Program-made: the position numbers and the translations under genes
Part shown: positions 60,392 to 64,000 of the stretch, one piece after another
How the letters are laid out: every line of letters begins with the position of its first letter
Position numbering within the stretch: position 1 is the stretch's first letter
Notes under the pieces: generated by a model
The model's input: only the letters and a program-made list of their open reading frames with translations
The model's database searches: none
Told to the model about the DNA's origin: nothing
From: Lentzea cavernae
GTDB taxonomy: Bacteria > Actinomycetota > Actinomycetes > Mycobacteriales > Pseudonocardiaceae
Direction of reading: 5' to 3'
Assembly (NCBI RefSeq): GCF_014653695.1
Contig: NZ_BNAR01000008.1
Location: 248,001 to 312,000 of the forward strand
DNA length: 64,000 nucleotides

Positions 60392-61284
60392 GTCGTCGAG
60401 CACTTCCCTTCCGCACGCCGGGCGACGAGGCCGTCAAAGCCCAACAGTGGGTCCTCGTCGTCGACGGGGAAGGATTCGAACTGCCGGAGGCACTGCCCGA
60501 CTGGGACTACCAGATGAGCCTTCACCTCAGGAACGAGGTTCACGTCGATCTCGACGCCGTGCACGCGTCGACCGGGTTGACCCCTGATGCGAAGTTGTCG
60601 CTCGTCGTCGTGTGGACGGCGACAGGATCAGGCCTCCGTGGGACGGCCCAGCGCGTCCCGTTGTCCGGGGAAGGCGCGCACACCGTCGAACTCGACGTAG
60701 AACTGTCCGGCACTCAGCTGGGAGGGCTGCTGACGCTCGACACCCAACTGGTCCTGGCGGAGTCACGCGAGACCGGCGCGATCGCAAGTCCCCGTCGCGG
60801 TGGTTCAGTCCTGTGGACGCACACGCGGACGCTCTACCTCCAGGGCGACGCGCCGCAGTTCCCCATCGCGGTGGTCGACTTCGAGGCCACACAGCTTCCC
60901 ACCGATTCCGCATGGCACGTGCAGCTCAGCGAAGAACTGAACACCGCCACGATGGGTGCTTTGCTCCTGCTCGTCAACGAGCGGAAGAAGCCGGTGGTCA
61001 CTGCGTTCCAGAACGCCGCGTCACCTCGCCCGATCGACAAGGTGTACCTGGCCGCTGCGTACGCGGACATCGCCAGGACGATGATCGAGCACGCGCTGGC
61101 AGACCCCGATTTCAATCATGACAGCGAGTACGCGGAGGACAGCCTGGGCGCGACACTCCAAAGCCTCCTGGAGAACCTGTTCCCGCACATGTCCGTCCAG
61201 CACCTGCGCCAACGACGTGAACAGTCCCCGAACCTCTTCGCGACCGAGATCCAGGCCGCTGTCAGCATCTTTGAGGAGGCGTGA
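60388..61284 (+). CDS. Unrecognised subunit of the Z1/GHKL defence operon
   Basis: The 298-residue protein starts at GTG 60388, overlapping the GHKL stop by 4 bp. The N-terminal half is beta-rich (WVLVVDGEGFELPEALPDWD; VELDVELSGTQLGGLLTLDT) with a repeated strand pattern suggestive of a beta-sandwich. The C-terminal half is helical (AAAYADIARTMIEHALADPD; LGATLQSLLENLFPHMSVQH, then LRQRREQ). No catalytic motif is visible. Tight coupling implies a structural or recognition subunit of the complex. Confidence 0.75.
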   Translation: MSRRALPFRTPGDEAVKAQQWVLVVDGEGFELPEALPDWDYQMSLHLRNEVHVDLDAVHASTGLTPDAKLSLVVVWTATGSGLRGTAQRVPLSGEGAHTVELDVELSGTQLGGLLTLDTQLVLAESRETGAIASPRRGGSVLWTHTRTLYLQGDAPQFPIAVVDFEATQLPTDSAWHVQLSEELNTATMGALLLLVNERKKPVVTAFQNAASPRPIDKVYLAAAYADIARTMIEHALADPDFNHDSEYAEDSLGATLQSLLENLFPHMSVQHLRQRREQSPNLFATEIQAAVSIFEEA

Positions 61285-62069
61285 TGAGTCGCCTGTACCC
61301 CCGTCTCCTGTCCTGGCACGCCAAGTCGCTCTACGCCGATTACCGCGAGTTGGGCCTTCCCGAACTGACCGCCCGCCATGACACCACTCACCTCTCGGCG
61401 GTGTTCGTCGCGACAGGCGGCGATCGGGTCGGTGCCCCGGAGCTCGCCGAACTGCGTGCGAAGGTGGTCGCACTGGCCACTGAAGCCGGCTATCCGGGAG
61501 AGCCGGATCAATCCGCTCGATCCAGGTTCGACCTGGCGCTGGCAAGGATGCTGCACGGTGAGATGGGATTGGTACCGGCGGAAGCCGCCTCCGGCGACGT
61601 CTGGGCGTTCCTCTCACTCGTCCTGCTCCCGGACGTCGCCTACTGGCGTTACCCCGGCCCGCCACGCGATCGCGTGCAGGCGTCGGACATCACTCGCCAC
61701 GTCTTCGGCCGACTTTGGTGGCGAGCTCACCTCGTGCACGACCCGAGCGAGCAAGACCCCCATTCGGCACTGACGATCCTGGGTGAAGCCGCGTTCGACC
61801 AGATCTATGCGCGTCGCCGAGCGCTGGGCGGGAGTCCGTACCTGGTCAAGGCGATCTTGCGGGTGTGGGGCGGTCTGGACCGCGGTGGCGCGAACGAGCG
61901 AGAGGTCCTCCGCGACTTCCTCAAACGTCTTCTCCGGCTTGCTCCGTTCATGTGCTTCGAGGCGATGGAGGATCGCCACCTGGACGCGGAGCTGTCGCGT
62001 GCCGCTCACGAGAGTGTTCAGGCGGTGCAGGCGAAGAAGCAGCAGGAGCACACACTCGCCGCTGTGTGA
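61284..62069 (+). CDS. DUF6339-like terminal subunit of defence operon
   Basis: This protein of about 261 residues is mostly helical, with aromatic-rich motifs (SGDVWAFLSLVLLPDVAYWR; HVFGRLWWRAHLVHDP; ILRVWGGLDRGGANEREVLR followed by DFLKRLLRL). It resembles DUF6339-type proteins that close similar actinobacterial operons; the assignment is by recollection of sequence style and is tentative. ATG 61284 overlaps the preceding TGA and has GAGGAGGC at good spacing. No nuclease or ATPase motif is visible. Confidence 0.7.
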   Translation: MSRLYPRLLSWHAKSLYADYRELGLPELTARHDTTHLSAVFVATGGDRVGAPELAELRAKVVALATEAGYPGEPDQSARSRFDLALARMLHGEMGLVPAEAASGDVWAFLSLVLLPDVAYWRYPGPPRDRVQASDITRHVFGRLWWRAHLVHDPSEQDPHSALTILGEAAFDQIYARRRALGGSPYLVKAILRVWGGLDRGGANEREVLRDFLKRLLRLAPFMCFEAMEDRHLDAELSRAAHESVQAVQAKKQQEHTLAAV

Positions 62070-62363
62070 AGACAAAGGAGGCGGCTGACCTGCCTAGCTG
62101 GTCGACTGAGCCGTCACAGGCCGCTCCGACGTCGTAACCGACGTGACCGATGTAGGGCCACGATCTACCTGCAAGGCCTTGCGCCGTGACAAGTTCGGCT
62201 GGTGCTGCCGAGTTTGAGGTCTGCCTTCCGGCCGGCCAAGGTGCGACCGTGGCGATAGCTCGCACCATGCGCCGCACCTCCGACGCCTCGAAGATCAACT
62301 ACAAGCTCGACCAAGAAGAAGGCCGCTGACCTGTCAGTGCAGGTCAGCGGCCGCATGTTCCAG
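62070..62363. other. Non-coding stretch between defence operon and tRNA-Arg
   Basis: These 294 bp contain no convincing gene. A 47-codon GTG-initiated frame (62186-62329) exists, but it lacks an SD and ends inside the tRNA terminator. A GGCGGCTGACCTG stretch near 62080-62092 weakly repeats GGCCGCTGACCTG at 62321. No integrase or copy of the tRNA end is seen. Confidence 0.5.
62321..62352 (-). terminator. Terminator of tRNA-Arg
   Basis: GGCCGCTGACCTG-(6 nt)-CAGGTCAGCGGCC is a perfect 13-bp stem. Reading the minus strand, it begins 11 bp after the tRNA and is followed by TTCTTCTTGG. It may also stop transcription from the defence operon. Confidence 0.8.
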
Positions 62364-62436
62364 CGCCCCTGGCAGGATTCGAACCTGCGACCTCGGGATT
62401 AGAAGTCCCTCGCTCTCTCCACTGAGCTACAGAGGC
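62364..62436 (-). tRNA. tRNA-Arg (anticodon TCT)
   Basis: The minus strand folds as a 73-nt tRNA: acceptor GCCTCTG with CAGGGGC (one G-U pair), D-arm GCTCAGTGGAGAGAGC, anticodon loop CTTCTAA carrying TCT, and T-arm GCAGGTTCGAATCCTGC. CCA is not encoded. Its 3-prime end faces the defence operon. Confidence 0.95.
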
Positions 62437-62565
62437 TGGAGGGGTGCGCAGACGACCACGACGCGTGGCCACCGGTGCCCCCACCGGACACATCGTCCGG
62501 AGTCGATCGACTGTTTCCGCCCTACGACCAAACGGGTGATCAAAACAGTCTAAACGTGACTCAGA

Positions 62566-63645
62566 TCACGTCCGTGGGGCCGTTGAGGCTCTCTTCACGA
62601 GGGAAACGACGAGTCTCGTGGGCCTGGGCGGTCTGCCCCCGGCCAGTAACTTCAGGGCCAGTTCGCCTGCTCGGCGGCCCTTGTCTGTCAGGGGTTGACG
62701 CACAGTAGTCAGCGGGGGGTCGCTGTAGGCCGCTTCGGGGACGTCGTCGAAGCCGACGACCGAGATGTCGCCTGGGACGGTCAGCGTCAAATCGCGGGCT
62801 GCCTGGAGGGCGCCGAAGGCGAGTTGGTCCGATGCGCACAGCAGCGCGCTCGGGCGGGGCGTGCGGGTGAGTAGCCACCGCGCGCCCAGACGTCCGAGTT
62901 CGCGATCACTGCCGCGCGCCTCCCACACCGGGACATTGTCCGGTTCCACCCCTGCTTTTTCCAAAGTGTCGAGGTAGCCGCCGAGGCGGTCGCGGCTCAC
63001 GCGGAACGGCACGGCCGAACGGCGCTCGTGGGAGGCCGGTCCTGATGCTCCGTCCGGGTGCAGGGCGAACGTCAGGACGCCGAAGCGGGTGTGGCCCAGT
63101 TCGAGGAGGTGTGACGCTGCTGCGGAGGTGCCGGCGTAGTCCTGCACCTCCACTCGCGCTGAGCCCGGCAGGACTGGCTGGTCGATCACGACCAGCGGCA
63201 GGCCGCGGGCTGCCACGGCGTCGAGGGCCGGGGCGGAGTCGGGGAGTGAGTAGGCGACCATCACGTCCGCTTGGGCGCGCGAGACGATCGACGGGCGTGG
63301 GCCGCCTGTGGCGTCGCCCGGCATCAGGACGAGGCTGTGGTCGTGGCCGTCGACGGTCTGGGCGAGGCCGTCCAGCACGATCGACAGGGCCGGGTCCGAG
63401 AAGGCGCCGGACAGGCCCTCCGGCAGCATGAAGCCCACGGCCGCGGACGAGCGGGTGGCCAGGGAGCGGGCCACGGGGTCGGGACCCGCGTAGCCGAGGG
63501 TGCGTGCCGTTTCGAGGATGCGTTCGCGCAGGGACGACGACAGTTGGTCCGGCCGGTTGTACGCGTTCGACACCGTTGCCCTGGAGACCCCTACGGCCGC
63601 GGCGACGGTGTCCAGCGTCGGCCTGCGTCGGCGGTCGGAGTCCAC
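62566..63645 (-). CDS. LacI-family transcriptional regulator
   Basis: The 359-residue protein has an N-terminal LacI HTH (PTLDTVAAAVGVSRATVSNA, hinge LGYAGPDPVARSLATRSSAA) and a periplasmic-binding-like sugar sensor (VGFMLPEGLSG; ADVMVAYSLPDSAPAL; ALLCASDQLAFGALQAA; VVGFDDVPEAAYSDPPLTTV). GTG 63645 is the start. It is divergent from an MFS transporter with a perfect CTGAAGCGCTTCAG palindrome between them, so it most likely represses that transporter and itself until a ligand binds. Confidence 0.94.
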   Translation of the reverse strand: MDSDRRRRPTLDTVAAAVGVSRATVSNAYNRPDQLSSSLRERILETARTLGYAGPDPVARSLATRSSAAVGFMLPEGLSGAFSDPALSIVLDGLAQTVDGHDHSLVLMPGDATGGPRPSIVSRAQADVMVAYSLPDSAPALDAVAARGLPLVVIDQPVLPGSARVEVQDYAGTSAAASHLLELGHTRFGVLTFALHPDGASGPASHERRSAVPFRVSRDRLGGYLDTLEKAGVEPDNVPVWEARGSDRELGRLGARWLLTRTPRPSALLCASDQLAFGALQAARDLTLTVPGDISVVGFDDVPEAAYSDPPLTTVRQPLTDKGRRAGELALKLLAGGRPPRPTRLVVSLVKRASTAPRT

Positions 63646-63689
63646 TCACGCATCGTAGGCGAGAGATCGCACCCTGCCCGCTGGCGCTG

Positions 63690-63703
63690 CTGAAGCGCTT
63701 CAG
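63690..63703. promoter_or_regulatory. LacI operator between divergent lacI and MFS genes
   Basis: CTGAAGCGCTTCAG is a perfect 14-bp palindrome with the AGCGCT core of LacI-family sites. It lies 44 bp from the LacI start and 14 bp from the MFS start. Confidence 0.85.
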
Positions 63704-63717
63704 TCATGCTGGAGGCC

Positions 63718-64000
63718 ATGTCCCCACGCCTGGCCACGTTCGTCGTGTTCCTGTTGAACGGCGCTGTCTTCGGCACCTGGGCCTCCCGCGTGCCCGCGCT
63801 CGCGGAGCAGGTCGGTGCGGAGGTCGGCAGTCTCGGGCTGGCGTTGCTCGGGGCGAGCATCGGTTTGGCCTTCACGGCGCCGTTGGCGGCACGGGTCTGC
63901 GCGCTCTACGGGTCGCGTGGGGTGCTGATAGGGAGCAGCCTCCTCAGTCCGCTGCTTCTGCCCGTGCTCGCGTTGTCGCAGTCACCGCTGCAACTCGGGC
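63718..64000 (+). CDS. MFS transporter, 3-prime end outside window
   Basis: The first 94 residues show the start of a major facilitator: TM1 (FVVFLLNGAVFGTWASRVPA), TM2 (LGLALLGASIGLAFTAPLAA) followed by the cytoplasmic loop RVCALYGSRG, and TM3 (VLIGSSLLSPLLLPVLALSQ). The pattern resembles FucP-like or drug-type MFS proteins with the ASRVPALAEQ motif. ATG 63718 has GGAGG very close upstream; the in-frame ATG 63706, just after the operator, is an alternative leaderless start. It is probably repressed by the divergent LacI protein. Confidence 0.8.
   Translation, partial: MSPRLATFVVFLLNGAVFGTWASRVPALAEQVGAEVGSLGLALLGASIGLAFTAPLAARVCALYGSRGVLIGSSLLSPLLLPVLALSQSPLQLG

Noticed and set aside
52884..62069. 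Assignment of the island to BREX, DISARM, Druantia or a type I R-M system
   Set aside because: The hallmark genes are missing: no PglZ or BrxC, no DrmA/DrmB pair, no DruE, no HsdR/M/S. The Z1 plus PD-(D/E)XK plus GHKL set points to a different class.
62186..62329. 47-codon GTG-initiated frame between the defence operon and tRNA-Arg
   Set aside because: There is no SD, and its last codons are the tRNA terminator stem and T-tract read backwards. Not supported as a gene.
62551..62570. CRP-like palindrome CGTGA-N6-TCACG
   Set aside because: The GTGA-N6-TCAC core fits a CRP/GlxR site, but it overlaps the lacI stop codon and lies about 120 bp upstream of tRNA-Arg; too short and misplaced to call.

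Overview
The window is chromosomal DNA from a high-GC actinomycete. Strong G/C third-position bias, many GTG/TTG starts, an ESX (type VII) effector cluster with an EspG-type chaperone and a DUF3558 lipoprotein, IdeR/DmdR-type iron boxes, DUF3152, DUF2277 and a PucR-type proline regulator together point to a filamentous actinobacterium, most likely Pseudonocardiaceae (Lentzea/Saccharothrix/Amycolatopsis-like). The genus is an inference. Genes are dense and on both strands, and many convergent pairs overlap by a few bases. No insertion sequence, prophage, integrase or CRISPR array is visible.

Layout. 0-8 kb: a LuxR regulator cut by the window edge, an acyl-CoA ligase behind a clear operator, a ferredoxin-reductase-type flavoprotein, a divergent MarR/azoreductase pair with two operators, a NUDIX hydrolase with a strong terminator, and an aromatic-ring-type flavin monooxygenase. 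7.5-12.2 kb: a TPR membrane protein, a small secreted protein, a fused SecD-SecF protein and a lactate-monooxygenase-type flavoenzyme. 12.2-15.3 kb: the ESX-associated cluster (EspG, PPE-like, lipoprotein, PE-like). 15.4-20.3 kb: a terpene-cyclase-fold protein, AraC regulator, tRNA-Val(GAC), secreted GH16 glucanase under a LacI-type operator, and a family-A DNA polymerase. 20.4-27.1 kb: an NTPase-TPR protein and proline catabolism (proline dehydrogenase, P5C dehydrogenase, divergent PucR regulator). 27-32 kb: a YidC paralogue, an ECF sigma factor with a coupled membrane partner, and a flavoprotein/DUF402/uridine-kinase-like operon. 31.8-34.7 kb: a GAF regulator divergent from an aldehyde dehydrogenase homologue that has lost all its catalytic residues. 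34.7-41 kb: GH20 hexosaminidase, CYTH-CHAD protein, an orphan ArsR with its operator, and an amidohydrolase. 40.6-42.9 kb: an iron-regulated divergent pair that makes N5-formyl-N5-hydroxyornithine for a hydroxamate siderophore. 42.9-52.9 kb: a secreted HNH nuclease, small proteins, an XRE-cupin regulator facing a truncated thioredoxin-reductase-like flavoprotein, a two-component system, a secreted metzincin-like DUF3152 protein, and LysR/AraC regulators with an NmrA-type reductase.

52.9-62.1 kb is the most notable region: a probable anti-phage island. A cytosine methyltransferase and a Vsr-type nuclease are divergent from a tightly overlapped five-gene operon: Z1-family SF2 ATPase, PD-(D/E)XK nuclease, MORC/MutL-like GHKL ATPase, an unrecognised protein, and a DUF6339-like protein. 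The operon ends beside tRNA-Arg(TCT). The window closes with a LacI regulator and a divergent, truncated MFS transporter that share a perfect 14-bp operator.

The two observations most worth follow-up are this modification/Z1/GHKL island, whose class is known from comparative genomics but whose last two subunits are poorly described, and the catalytically dead aldehyde dehydrogenase paired with a GAF-winged-helix regulator.
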